From Planctomycetota bacterium (GTDB lineage: Bacteria; Planctomycetota; UBA1135; GCA-002686595): a stretch of 64,000 nucleotides of DNA. Location of the stretch: the NCBI GenBank assembly GCA_016714045.1, contig JADJNY010000015.1:1-64000 (forward strand). The letters run 5' to 3'. This document shows, in pieces, positions 54,849 through 64,000 of the stretch (the first letter of the stretch is position 1; every line of letters begins with the position of its first letter). The translations under genes and the position numbers were made by a program. A model generated the notes under the pieces. The model was not told the DNA's origin. It saw only the letters and a list, made by a program, of their open reading frames with translations, and ran no database searches.

Positions 54849-56233
54849 GACGCCCCCCAGCGCAGGAACTGATACGTGTCGGAGTCCGTGTCCTCGTACT
54901 CGTAGGCGAGGTCGAGCGTCAGCGCCGACGTGGCCTTGCACTTCGCGCGCAGGTACCACGTGCGCACGTCGTCGCGCTCGCTCTCGCCGAACAAGTCGTA
55001 CTTGTAGAGCGCGTACTCGCTGCCGAGCGAGAACCGCCAGGGCGCGCTCGGTTCGAGCGTCGCGTCCGCGCCCCACGTCGACGTGTCGGTGCCGTCGCCG
55101 TCCCAGCGATCGGCCGTCACGCTCAGCGCGAGACCGCGCACGCCGAAGTCGTGCACCGTGCCCGTCGCGCGCCACCGCTCCCAATCGCGGTTGAACTCGC
55201 CGACGTCCGCGTCGTCCCGCACGCGGCGCGCGTCGGCACCGAGGTCGAGGTCGACGTGCCGACCGATCGGGCGCGAGTAGGACGCCCCGAACTGACGGTA
55301 CGGGAAGAAGTCCTGCAGCGCGCTCGTGAACGGGTCGAACTCGAGCGCGCGCGCACGCTGCGTTTCGAAGAGCTCGTAGTAGGTCGCGCGCGCGACGGCG
55401 CCGCACGCCTCGTCGGTGTGCTGCGCGCGGACGCGGAGATCGCGGCTCTCTTCCTCGAGCCGCGAGTACTGGACCTCCGCGGACCACGCGTCGACGCGCT
55501 GCCACAGACCGAGGCCCATCAGGTCGTTCACGCGGTCGCCGAGCACGTCCTCGTCGTCGACGTGCATCCAGTCGACGCGCGCGCGCCCGCCCTTCCACGG
55601 CCGGCCTTCGGCGTACGTGCCGAGCGCGGAGTCGCCCGAGGACGACTCGTAAAGGTGGACCGGCACGCCGCCGTACACGCCGAACTCGAGCGCCTTCGCA
55701 CCCGTCGGCTGCGTGCGCGCGAGCACGCCGTCGAAGTGCAGCAGCTCGGGCGTGCGCGTGTCGAGCTGCCGGCCCGCGCGCACGGCGAACGCGCCGTCCT
55801 TCGGCGCGTAGTCGAGGTACGCGTGGTAGACGAGGCCCTCGACGGAGCCATCGCGCGTGTCCGCGAGGCTGCGGAAGACCGAGGTCTGCTGCTCGCGGCC
55901 GTCGAGGTCCGCCGTGAGGCGGCCGTAGACGCGCGCGGTGAGCGCGTTCGTGCCGGTACGGCCGTACTCGACCGACACGTTGGCGTACGCGTCGTGGTCC
56001 TGCTCGTCGGAGGTCCAGCGCGAGCGCGCCTGCAACCCGATCCACCCGTGCCAGGGCGCGGGGGCCTCCGCGAGCTCGGCCGCGTTCGGCTTCGCTCCGC
56101 TCGTGCTGGCGGCGCTCGCGGGCGCCGCGGGTTGCGCGGACGCACCCGCGGCGGCGGAGCCGGTCTGTCCCCGCGTGACGTCGGACGTGGCCGCGGCGAG
56201 CGCGGCGAGGAGCACGACGCGGTGCGCGCTCAT
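54836..56233 (-). CDS. Outer-membrane beta-barrel porin of the porin-cytochrome conduit
   Basis: In this 465-residue product, MSAHRVVLLAALAAATSDVT is a signal peptide (an upstream in-frame Met at 56263 adds ten residues). After a Pro/Ala-rich stretch, alternating amphipathic strands run to the end, with RGDYS-type turns: WIGLQARSRWTSDEQDHDAY, YLDYAPKDGAFAVRAGRQLD, WSAEVQYSRLEEESRDLRVR, and the last strand TYQFLRWGASWRF with terminal Phe. Length and strand pattern fit a ~20-strand barrel of the OmbB/MtrB functional class, though no sequence family could be assigned by eye. It is transcribed first, before the 13-heme and decaheme cytochromes. Confidence 0.85.
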   Translation of the reverse strand: MSAHRVVLLAALAAATSDVTRGQTGSAAAGASAQPAAPASAASTSGAKPNAAELAEAPAPWHGWIGLQARSRWTSDEQDHDAYANVSVEYGRTGTNALTARVYGRLTADLDGREQQTSVFRSLADTRDGSVEGLVYHAYLDYAPKDGAFAVRAGRQLDTRTPELLHFDGVLARTQPTGAKALEFGVYGGVPVHLYESSSGDSALGTYAEGRPWKGGRARVDWMHVDDEDVLGDRVNDLMGLGLWQRVDAWSAEVQYSRLEEESRDLRVRAQHTDEACGAVARATYYELFETQRARALEFDPFTSALQDFFPYRQFGASYSRPIGRHVDLDLGADARRVRDDADVGEFNRDWERWRATGTVHDFGVRGLALSVTADRWDGDGTDTSTWGADATLEPSAPWRFSLGSEYALYKYDLFGESERDDVRTWYLRAKCKATSALTLDLAYEYEDTDSDTYQFLRWGASWRF

Positions 56234-56469
56234 CCGGGTTCGTGTCGTTGGGGGGAAGAACATGGAGGAGAGCACGGGACGCGGTGCGCGAGGGGCCGCG
56301 CGGAGTGCGGGGTCAGGGGGACGACTCGCGCGCTCGAGAGCGAGGGCGCCGCGCGCGCGAGTTCGACGTGGCCCGAGGATCGTCGGGATGCGAGGACGGC
56401 TCCTTGCGCCAAGGGGCGTAGATCGAGGCTCGCGTGAGCGCAGGTTCGGACGCGCTGCGCTCGACGAGT

Positions 56470-57906
<1,437 letters not shown>

Positions 57907-58408
57907 GTGCGCATTGTCCCGCGCTGCGTACGACGCTGGAAGGACGAGGATCCACGACTTGGTACCGTCCTGTGCGTAGGGGTGCGTAGCGCGACCGGGC
58001 GCCATCGTGCTGCACGTCGAGCGGGCTACGCCTTCGGGCGCAGCGCACGTGGTCGCGCAGCGTGCTTCGTGCTCGCCGCGGCGTGGCACGGCGCTGGCAT
58101 CGTGTGCACGCCGAGTGCGCGCGTTGCGCTGCTTGCGGGCGGCGCGAACCGTCGCGCGCGACGGCGGCCGCCCTCTCGGTGGCGGTGACACGCTGCGCGC
58201 GTCCGCGAGCACGCGTCGCACTCGATTCGCGCGCCGCTCGTGAGCGCGGCGAGTGGGTTCGTGCGCGCCGAACGCGCCGCGGAAGAACTCGCACCGCGGG
58301 AAAAAGCACGCGGGCTGCCCAGCTCGACCCAGGCTCCACGGCGTAGCGATGGCGTACGGAGCTGTGGTCCCGCCGTTGCTAGAACCGTGCGCACCCAACC
58401 CGGGAAGG
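57907..58408. other. Divergent 502-base intergenic region, regulator / cytochrome arm
   Basis: No gene supported. Contains the sigma-54-like promoter at 58084-58099 and should carry the promoter of the regulator as well as activator-binding sites, which I cannot define. Confidence 0.6.
58084..58099 (+). promoter_or_regulatory. Candidate sigma-54 (-24/-12) promoter
   Basis: TGGCACGGCGCTGGCA matches the consensus TGGCACG-N4-TTGCA at all but one conserved base (TGGC for TTGC), with the invariant GG and GC dinucleotides exactly ten bases apart. It points toward the tetraheme gene, 310 bases upstream of its ATG, and lies 178 bases from the start of a divergent sigma-54 activator gene. Confidence 0.5.
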
Positions 58409-58969
58409 ATGCGCGTGAAGTACCCAGGCTTGCTCCTCTGCGCCGTCGCTTCCTGGCTGGCCACCGCCTGCCAGGAGCACGAGCGCCCCTCTTACCTCAG
58501 CCACGGCGTCGAAGCGGCGAGCACGCCCGTCGAGTTCGAGCAGGAGCTCGAGGTCCCGCCGCCGCCGTTCACCGAAGGCGCCTTCCCGTGCTCGGATTGC
58601 CACGATCCGGCGATCCCGCCGAACACGAAGCGGCGCGAGATGAAGCTCGCGCACACCGAGATCAAGCTCCACCACGACGCGGAGCACCGCTGGTGCCTCG
58701 ACTGCCACTCGGCCGAGAACCGCGACAAGCTCCACCTCGCGAGCGGCGAGCTGATCGACTTCACCGAGTCGTACAAGCTCTGCGGCCAGTGCCACGGCGA
58801 CAAGGCTCGCGATTGGCGCGCGGGCGTCCACGGCCGGCGCAGCGGCAACTGGGACGGGCACAAGAAGTACCTCTTGTGCGTGAACTGCCACAACTCGCAC
58901 GCGCCGAAGTTCCAGCCGCTGAAGCCGCTGCCCCCGCCGATCCGCCCCGCTCCGAGGACGTCGTCATGA
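58409..58969 (+). CDS. Tetraheme c-type cytochrome lipoprotein
   Basis: In this 186-residue product, the start at 58409 follows GGGAAGG. MRVKYPGLLLCAVASWLATA ends in a lipobox (LATAC, Cys21). Four CxxCH motifs (CSDCH ~61, CLDCH ~96, CGQCH ~125, CVNCH ~157) are spaced with extra His for bis-His ligation, as in the cytochrome c3/c7-like fold. The C-terminus is Pro-rich. Its stop overlaps the Fe-S protein's ATG (ATGA). By position it is the heme subunit that accepts or donates electrons for the Fe-S/NrfD module. Confidence 0.92.
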   Translation: MRVKYPGLLLCAVASWLATACQEHERPSYLSHGVEAASTPVEFEQELEVPPPPFTEGAFPCSDCHDPAIPPNTKRREMKLAHTEIKLHHDAEHRWCLDCHSAENRDKLHLASGELIDFTESYKLCGQCHGDKARDWRAGVHGRRSGNWDGHKKYLLCVNCHNSHAPKFQPLKPLPPPIRPAPRTSS

Positions 58970-60012
58970 GCTCCTGCTCCTCCTCCACCTGTTCCGGCCG
59001 CGGATGCGGCGCCTCGACCACGCCCGACACGGCCTGCGGATCGATCGCGAGCGACGCGACGCACGACCTCGCCGTCGAGGCCGCCAGCGACACCTCGGCC
59101 GCCGCGTCCGCGCTCGAAGCCGCGGGCGTCCCGGGCCTCGACCGTCGCGAGCTCCTCTGCGTCGTCGCGGGCTGCGCCGCGGCGCTGACGGTGAGCGGCT
59201 GCAGCGATCTGACGCACTCGATGTACGTGCGCGACCGCTTCCGCGAGCTCACCGACGGCGAGAAGAAGGAGATCCTCGCGCGCCTCGAGAAGGAGCACTC
59301 CGCGACGTACGGCAAGGAAGTGCACGTGACGGACACGCCCGCTCGTCCGGGCGTCGAGTTCGGTTACGCGCTCGACCTCTCGCGCTGCATCGGCTGCCGT
59401 CGGTGCGTCTACGCGTGCGTGAAGGAGAACAACCAGAGCCGCGACCCCCAGGTCCACTGGATCCGCGTGCTCGAGATGGAGAAGGAGAAGGGCGTCGACT
59501 TCGCGCACGCCAATCCCTACTACGACGCTGAACAGGTCCCGCGCCCCGGCCACTTCTACCTGCCGGTCGCGTGCCAGCAGTGCGAGAACCCCTCGTGCGT
59601 GAAGAGCTGCCCCGTCGGCGCGACCTGGAAGGAGCCCGACGGCATCGTCGTCATCGACTACGACTGGTGCATCGGCTGCCGCTGCTGCGTCTCGGCCTGC
59701 CCGTACGGCGCGCGCCACTTCAACTGGGCCGATCCGAAGCTCTCCGCCGAGGAGATGAACCCGAACACGCACTACCTCGGCAACCGGCCGCGCATGAAGG
59801 GCGTCGTCGAGAAGTGCACGTTCTGCATCCAGCGCACGCGCAACGGCCAGTATCCGGCCTGCGTCGAGGTGTGCCCCGTCGGAGCGCGCAAGTTCGGCGA
59901 CCTGCGCGACGCGAACAGCGAAGTGCGCTACGTCATCGAGCACAAGCGCGTCTTCGTGCTGAAGAACGAGCTGAACACCCGCCCCACCTTCTTCTACTTC
60001 TTCGGGCTGTAG
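58966..60012 (+). CDS. Four-cluster 4Fe-4S ferredoxin subunit (NrfC/PsrB/ActB-like)
   Basis: In this 348-residue product, the N-terminus is unusual: a Cys/Ser-rich run MSSCSSSTCSGRGCGAS, then LDRRELLCVVAGCAAALTVS-GC at ~58-80, which looks like a Tat signal with a lipobox. The ferredoxin body carries four Cys sets: CIGCRRCVYAC (~138-148), CQQCENPSCVKSCP (~199-212), CIGCRCCVSACP (~231-242), and CTFCIQ...CVEVCP (~286-306). These ligate four 4Fe-4S clusters and pass electrons between the cytochrome and NrfD subunits. The ATG at 58966 overlaps the tetraheme stop. No molybdopterin subunit is encoded nearby. Confidence 0.92.
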   Translation: MSSCSSSTCSGRGCGASTTPDTACGSIASDATHDLAVEAASDTSAAASALEAAGVPGLDRRELLCVVAGCAAALTVSGCSDLTHSMYVRDRFRELTDGEKKEILARLEKEHSATYGKEVHVTDTPARPGVEFGYALDLSRCIGCRRCVYACVKENNQSRDPQVHWIRVLEMEKEKGVDFAHANPYYDAEQVPRPGHFYLPVACQQCENPSCVKSCPVGATWKEPDGIVVIDYDWCIGCRCCVSACPYGARHFNWADPKLSAEEMNPNTHYLGNRPRMKGVVEKCTFCIQRTRNGQYPACVEVCPVGARKFGDLRDANSEVRYVIEHKRVFVLKNELNTRPTFFYFFGL

Positions 60013-60024
60013 CGAGGACGCACC

Positions 60025-61248
60025 GTGAAGACCCTTGGACACTTCGTCGGCTTCGTGCAGGGCAGCCTGCAGATCGTGCTCCGCGGCGGGAAGTTGTACT
60101 GGTCCTGGATCGCGTTCCTGCTGTGCCTGATCGTGCTCGGCGCGTTCGCCTGGGCGAAGCAGATGCAGGAGGGGCTGATCGCGACGAACATGCGCGACCA
60201 GGTCTCGTGGGCCTTCTACATCGGCAACTTCACGTTCCTCGTCGGCGTCGCGGCGGCGGCCGTGATGCTCGTCATCCCGGCCTACATCTACAACTGGAAG
60301 CCGATCAAGGAGGTCGTGATCCTCGGCGAGCTGCTCGCGATCGCGTCGATCGCGATGTGCGGGCTCTTCGTCACGGTCGACGTCGGGCATCCCGAGCGTC
60401 TGTGGCACCTGATCCCCGGTATCGGGCGATTGAACCTGCCACGCTCCATGCTCGCGTGGGACGTGATGGTCGTGAACGGCTACTTCGCGCTCAACTTCGT
60501 GATCGTGACGTACCTCTTGTTCGCGCTCTTCCGCGGCAAGCACCCGAGCAAGAAGATCTTCCTGCCGCTCGTCCTGTTGTCGATCCCCGCGGCGGTCGCG
60601 ATCCACACGGTCACGGCCTTCCTCTACAGCGGCATCCCCGCGCGGCCGTTCTGGAACGACGCGGTGCTCGTCCCGCGCTTCCTCGCGTCGGCGTTCTGCT
60701 CGGGCCCCGCCGTGCTGCTCGTCCTGATGCAGATTCTGCGCAAGCTGACGCGCTTCGAGATCTCGGACGAGGCGATTTGGAAGGTCGCCGAGCTGATGGC
60801 CTACGCCATGGCGCTCAACCTGCTCCTGCTCGGCGCCGAGGTGTTCAAGGAGGTCTACTCGAACACCGAGCACCTGATCCACATGCGCTACATGTTCGTC
60901 GGCATCGGCGACCAAACCGCGATCGTGCCGTGGATGTGGACGTCCGTCACCATGTCGATCATCGCGTTCGTGTTGTTCCTCGTCCCGAAGACGCGCAGGA
61001 ACCCGTGGACCCTGAACCTCGGCTGCGCCTTGATCTGGTCGGGCGTCTACCTCGAGAAGGGCATGGGCCTCGTGATCCCGGGCCTGACGCCGGACACCCT
61101 CGGCGAGATCTACGAGTACTCCCCGTCGCGGACCGAGTACCTCGTCGCGGCGGGCGTCTTCGCCGTCGGCTTCCTGCTCTTCACGCTGATGGTGAAGGTC
61201 GCGACGCCGATCATGCTCGGCGAGTTCAAGAGCCGCGTGTCGGCGTGA
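60025..61248 (+). CDS. NrfD/PsrC-type quinone-reactive membrane subunit
   Basis: This 407-residue polytopic membrane protein from a GTG start, 12 bases after the Fe-S gene, has at least eight hydrophobic segments, e.g. ~23-42 (WSWIAFLLCLIVLGAFAWAK), ~59-85, ~100-122, ~149-172, ~180-204, ~218-240, ~310-327 and ~374-395. Typical NrfD text includes DVGHPERLWHLIPGIGRLNL and LAWDVMVVNGYFALNFVIVT. It oxidises or reduces membrane quinones without heme, passing electrons to the Fe-S protein. With the Fe-S and tetraheme proteins it resembles the respiratory modules of Nrf, Qrc and Act complexes. Confidence 0.93.
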   Translation: MKTLGHFVGFVQGSLQIVLRGGKLYWSWIAFLLCLIVLGAFAWAKQMQEGLIATNMRDQVSWAFYIGNFTFLVGVAAAAVMLVIPAYIYNWKPIKEVVILGELLAIASIAMCGLFVTVDVGHPERLWHLIPGIGRLNLPRSMLAWDVMVVNGYFALNFVIVTYLLFALFRGKHPSKKIFLPLVLLSIPAAVAIHTVTAFLYSGIPARPFWNDAVLVPRFLASAFCSGPAVLLVLMQILRKLTRFEISDEAIWKVAELMAYAMALNLLLLGAEVFKEVYSNTEHLIHMRYMFVGIGDQTAIVPWMWTSVTMSIIAFVLFLVPKTRRNPWTLNLGCALIWSGVYLEKGMGLVIPGLTPDTLGEIYEYSPSRTEYLVAAGVFAVGFLLFTLMVKVATPIMLGEFKSRVSA

Positions 61249-61628
61249 CGGAGGAAGTCGAAGGGTCTTCGCTCCCGCACGCCGCCGCGCGGCTCGCTCC
61301 GTACGCCCTCGGACGCGCGGGCCGCGTCGAGCTCGCGCGGAGTACCTCCTCTGGCTGAGCTCGTTCGACCGCGAACTTCCACGCACGGTAGGGAAGATCT
61401 CGCACCGCGCGCGCGCGACACCGGCGCGCACGCGCTCCGACGCGGGCTTCCGCGAGGACTGCGATTTGCCGTGCGTGTCTTCCTGTCGCGGCGTGTTTCC
61501 TGTCGCCGCACGGGATTCGATGTCCGATTCCCCACTCGACGTCGACATCCGCCACCGAGACGCGGCTGATCCCGGAGTCCCGGCTCGAGCGCTGGAAGTC
61601 CCGCTGGGCTTCGCTGCGCGAAGGGCCG
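61249..61628. other. 380-base gap inside the cytochrome arm
   Basis: No supported gene between the NrfD and 13-heme/b-type genes; frames here are GC artefacts. It may hold a promoter for the downstream gene. Confidence 0.5.
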
Positions 61629-63917
61629 TTGCGCTGCACCCTGCCCACTCCATTCGGGTTCGGTCGCGCCCCGGTGCGTTCACGACGTCGAGTCGGAGTT
61701 CGGCGCGGCGCGCTGTGCGCCGCGGGTTTCCTGATCGCGTTCCTGATGGGTTCCTACCCGGCGCGCGCGCTCCAGGGCGCCCCGCAAGACAAGGTCTGCC
61801 GCCTGTGCCATTCCCAGGTGACGACCAACTTCGGGGTGAAGGAGGCGCGCGCGCACGGGCAGGTCGCCTGCGTCGGCTGCCACACGGCGCTCGCGGCGTT
61901 CGATCCGTCGGAAGGCGAGCACGAGACGCCGGTCGCGAAGGCCTCGTGCGCCGCGTGCCACGCGGAGCAAGAGAAAGAGCTCGCGACGAGCATCCACGGT
62001 GCGAAGAGCGTGAGCTGCGCCCAATGCCACGCACCCCACGCGATCGGGAAGGCGAGCGCGGAGTCGCGCGCCGCGTGCTCCACCTGCCATGCGACGGCGA
62101 CCACCGCGTGGTCGAAGAGCGTGCACGCCGGCGATCCGGGCAACGGACACGCCGCCGCGAACTGCAGCGATTGCCACGGCACGCACGGCGTCCGCGCGCG
62201 CACGGACCTCGCGTCGAAGGTGCATCCGCTGCGCCTCCCCGACACGTGCGAGTCCTGCCATCACCCCGACCCCTCGAAGGAGCATCCGGCGCCTGGCGGT
62301 GAGAAAGCGCGCCAGTACGAGACCTCCGTCCACGGGCAGGCGCTGCGCAAGGTCGGCCTCGTCGTCACCGCGACCTGCGCGTCGTGCCACGGCGCGCACG
62401 ACGTGAAGCGCGCGAAGGCCGAGGACGCGCCGACGGCGCGCAAGCAGATCCCCAACACCTGCGGCGCTTGCCACGCGGGGATCCTCGCCACCTACCTCGA
62501 AGGCGTGCACGGCGCCGACTTCCTGGCCGGCGGGAAGGACGTGCCCGTGTGCACGGACTGCCACACCGAGCACGCGGTCAGCGACCCCGCGATGGAGGGC
62601 GCGAGCGTGTCCAAGGCGCTCGTCGCCGAGACGTGCGCGCGCTGCCACGCCGACGACGAGCTCGGCAAGCGCTACGGCTTCAAGAGCTCCGTGCGCAGCT
62701 CGTGGGGCTCGTCCTACCACGGCATCGGCCGCGCGTTCGGCGACCAGCGCGTCGCGAACTGCGCGTCGTGCCATGGCTTCCACGACGTGCTCCCGTCGAG
62801 CGACCCGCGCTCGCCCGTGAACGCGGCGAACCTGGACGCGACGTGCGGCAGCTGCCACGCCGGCGCGACCGCGGCCTTCGCGCGCGTCCCAGTGCACTCC
62901 GTCGTCGACGAGGCGGGCAACCCGGTGCCGTACTGGGTGAAGACGATCTACGCGGTGCTCGTGGCGGCGCTGATCGGCGCGTTCGTGCTCTTCATCCTGT
63001 TCGACCTGTTCGGGCGGCTGCGGCTGCGCATGAAGTGGGGCCCGCCGGAGCTGCCGCACGTCGACCCGCGCGCATGGCCGGACGAGGCCGAGCTGGTCGC
63101 GCCGGGCGAGTCGTTCAAGCGCATGGGTCGCCACGCGCGCCTCCAACACGTCGTGCTGATCACGTCGTTCTCGCTGCTCGTGCTCACCGGCCTGCCCGTG
63201 TTCCTGCACGATGCGGCCTGGATGCGATCGCTGGTCGACCTGGAGGGCGGCTTCGCGCTGCGCAGCCTGCTCCATCGCGCCGCGGCCTTCGCGCTGATCG
63301 GCCTGTCCCTGTGGCACGTCGCGGTGATGCTGCTCTCCCCCGCCGCGCGCCGCTGGCTCGCCCTGATGGTCTTCAAGCCGCGCGACGTCACCGACTTCGC
63401 GCAAGACATGGCCTTCAACCTCGGCTGCTTCGGGTGGATCGGGCGATCGAAGCGCCTCGCGCCGCTCGTCCAGCGCTTCCCGTGGCTCCGCTTCGACCGT
63501 CGGCCGTGCTTCGCGCGCTACGGCTTGGTCGAGAAGCTCGAGTACGGCGCCGTCGTCTGGGGCAATTTCGTGATGATCTGCACGGGCGCGATCTTGTGGC
63601 GGCCCGACTGGTTCCTCGGTTGGGCGCCGACGTGGACCTTCGACGTCTGCCGCGTGGTGCACGGCTTCGAGGCCACGCTCGCGTTCCTCGCGATCATCAT
63701 CTGGCACATGTACCACGTCCACCTGCGGCCGGGCGTGTTCCCGATGAGCCGCGTGTGGCTCGACGGGAAGATCTCGCGCACCGAGTTGCGCCACCACCAC
63801 CCCGCAGGAGTACTGGAGCTCCTCGAGCGCCGCCGCCGCGAACGCGATGGATCGCCCACGACGTCGAACGCGAATCGGAAGGCCGCGACGGACGCGGCCG
63901 AGCACCACCATGTCTGA
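61629..63917 (+). CDS. CbcL-like fusion: 13 c-hemes plus cytochrome b membrane domain
   Basis: This 762-residue product from a TTG start (a GTG at 61674 is an alternative) has a signal-like segment near 30-48 (CAAGFLIAFLMGSYPARALQ). Residues ~55-420 hold 13 CxxCH motifs in order: CRLCH, CVGCH, CAACH, CAQCH, CSTCH, CSDCH, CESCH, CASCH, CGACH, CTDCH, CARCH, CASCH, CGSCH. A helix (~440-462) follows. From ~500 a HydC/FdnI-type diheme cytochrome b domain has His in RLQHVVL, LLHRAAA, SLWHVAV, VVHGFE and IIWHMYHVHL. This architecture matches Geobacter CbcL, an inner-membrane quinol oxidase for extracellular electron transfer, with more c-hemes than the nine described there. Confidence 0.93.
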   Translation: MRCTLPTPFGFGRAPVRSRRRVGVRRGALCAAGFLIAFLMGSYPARALQGAPQDKVCRLCHSQVTTNFGVKEARAHGQVACVGCHTALAAFDPSEGEHETPVAKASCAACHAEQEKELATSIHGAKSVSCAQCHAPHAIGKASAESRAACSTCHATATTAWSKSVHAGDPGNGHAAANCSDCHGTHGVRARTDLASKVHPLRLPDTCESCHHPDPSKEHPAPGGEKARQYETSVHGQALRKVGLVVTATCASCHGAHDVKRAKAEDAPTARKQIPNTCGACHAGILATYLEGVHGADFLAGGKDVPVCTDCHTEHAVSDPAMEGASVSKALVAETCARCHADDELGKRYGFKSSVRSSWGSSYHGIGRAFGDQRVANCASCHGFHDVLPSSDPRSPVNAANLDATCGSCHAGATAAFARVPVHSVVDEAGNPVPYWVKTIYAVLVAALIGAFVLFILFDLFGRLRLRMKWGPPELPHVDPRAWPDEAELVAPGESFKRMGRHARLQHVVLITSFSLLVLTGLPVFLHDAAWMRSLVDLEGGFALRSLLHRAAAFALIGLSLWHVAVMLLSPAARRWLALMVFKPRDVTDFAQDMAFNLGCFGWIGRSKRLAPLVQRFPWLRFDRRPCFARYGLVEKLEYGAVVWGNFVMICTGAILWRPDWFLGWAPTWTFDVCRVVHGFEATLAFLAIIIWHMYHVHLRPGVFPMSRVWLDGKISRTELRHHHPAGVLELLERRRRERDGSPTTSNANRKAATDAAEHHHV

Positions 63918-64000
63918 TGCCCCCCGCCTCCCACGATCTTCCCCGCTCCGCGGCCTGCCGCGCTTCCTTCCGTTCTCGTTCGCTCTGCTCGCCCTGCTGA
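63910..64000 (+). CDS. Start of a further exported protein (cut by window edge)
   Basis: An ATG at 63910 overlaps the end of the CbcL-like gene by eight bases. The 30 visible residues begin MSDAPRLPRSSPLRGLPRFL and continue PFSFALLALL, a typical signal peptide. The operon position suggests another electron-transfer or assembly protein. The rest is outside the window. Confidence 0.5.
   Translation, partial: MSDAPRLPRSSPLRGLPRFLPFSFALLALL

Noticed and set aside
50757..54872. A 1,371-codon + strand open frame
   Set aside because: Antisense to the multiheme cytochromes; composition is Arg/His/Val-rich without domains.
58492..62034. A 1,180-codon - strand open frame
   Set aside because: Antisense to the tetraheme, Fe-S and NrfD genes; low-complexity Asp/His/Arg text typical of GC-driven shadow frames.

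Overview
This is a high-GC, strongly antisense-ORF-rich stretch of a Gram-negative bacterial chromosome. Outer-membrane barrels ending in Phe, TonB parts, lipoproteins, many PAS/HisKA kinases, a Ser/Thr kinase fused to a formylglycine-generating-enzyme-like domain and very heme-rich electron-transfer genes fit a free-living Planctomycetota, Myxococcota or Acidobacteriota-like organism. I cannot fix the phylum from the sequence alone.

Layout. 1-8.9 kb: relics of a heavy-metal resistance cluster on the + strand. They comprise an RND adaptor (CusB/CzcB type), an RND pump (CusA/CzcA type), a His/Cys-rich secreted protein, a small barrel-like protein, a lipoprotein and a Cd/Zn/Co-type P1B ATPase. 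All are recognisable at protein level but broken by a 1-2 nt indel every few dozen bases. 9-11.1 kb: unassigned DNA, then an IS1-like transposase lying in three frames. 11.3-14.7 kb: a solitary HigA-type antitoxin, two unknown genes and two divergent ~110 bp repeats that carry a tRNA-like 3' end. 14.7-22.4 kb: mostly small stress/envelope genes (YjbR-like, Lmo0937-like, holin-X-like, DUF883-like, C39-like lipoprotein, PRC-barrel, bacterioferritin, Gln/His-rich repeat protein). 22.7-29 kb: a signalling block with two HisKA_3 kinases, a LuxR-type regulator and a hybrid PAS kinase. 29.8-36.6 kb: PRC-barrel protein, an Asp/Cys-rich secreted protein, a giant Ser/Thr kinase and a response regulator. 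36.6-40.4 kb: a CheB-CheR-PAS-kinase gene split by one in-frame TAG. 41-50 kb: desaturase, SRPBCC protein, DUF1801-AlkD fusion, a duplicated glycosidase-like lipoprotein, a TonB-dependent receptor and a divergent TonB.

49.9-64 kb is the functional centrepiece: a two-armed extracellular-electron-transfer locus. One arm (- strand) encodes an outer-membrane porin-cytochrome conduit: a beta-barrel, a 13-heme lipoprotein cytochrome and a decaheme OmcA/MtrC-type surface cytochrome, plus an unknown membrane-anchored protein. Upstream of that arm, on the same strand, lies an NtrC-type sigma-54 activator. Divergent from the activator (+ strand) is the inner-membrane arm: tetraheme lipoprotein, four-cluster Fe-S protein with a Tat/lipobox-like leader, NrfD-type quinone-reactive membrane subunit and a 13-heme-c / cytochrome-b fusion resembling Geobacter CbcL. 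A further secreted protein starts at the right edge. A near-consensus -24/-12 promoter lies in the divergent intergenic region. Together these genes encode about 40 c-type hemes and plausibly carry electrons from the quinone pool across the periplasm to an extracellular acceptor. The nearby TonB system and bacterioferritin would fit a high iron demand.
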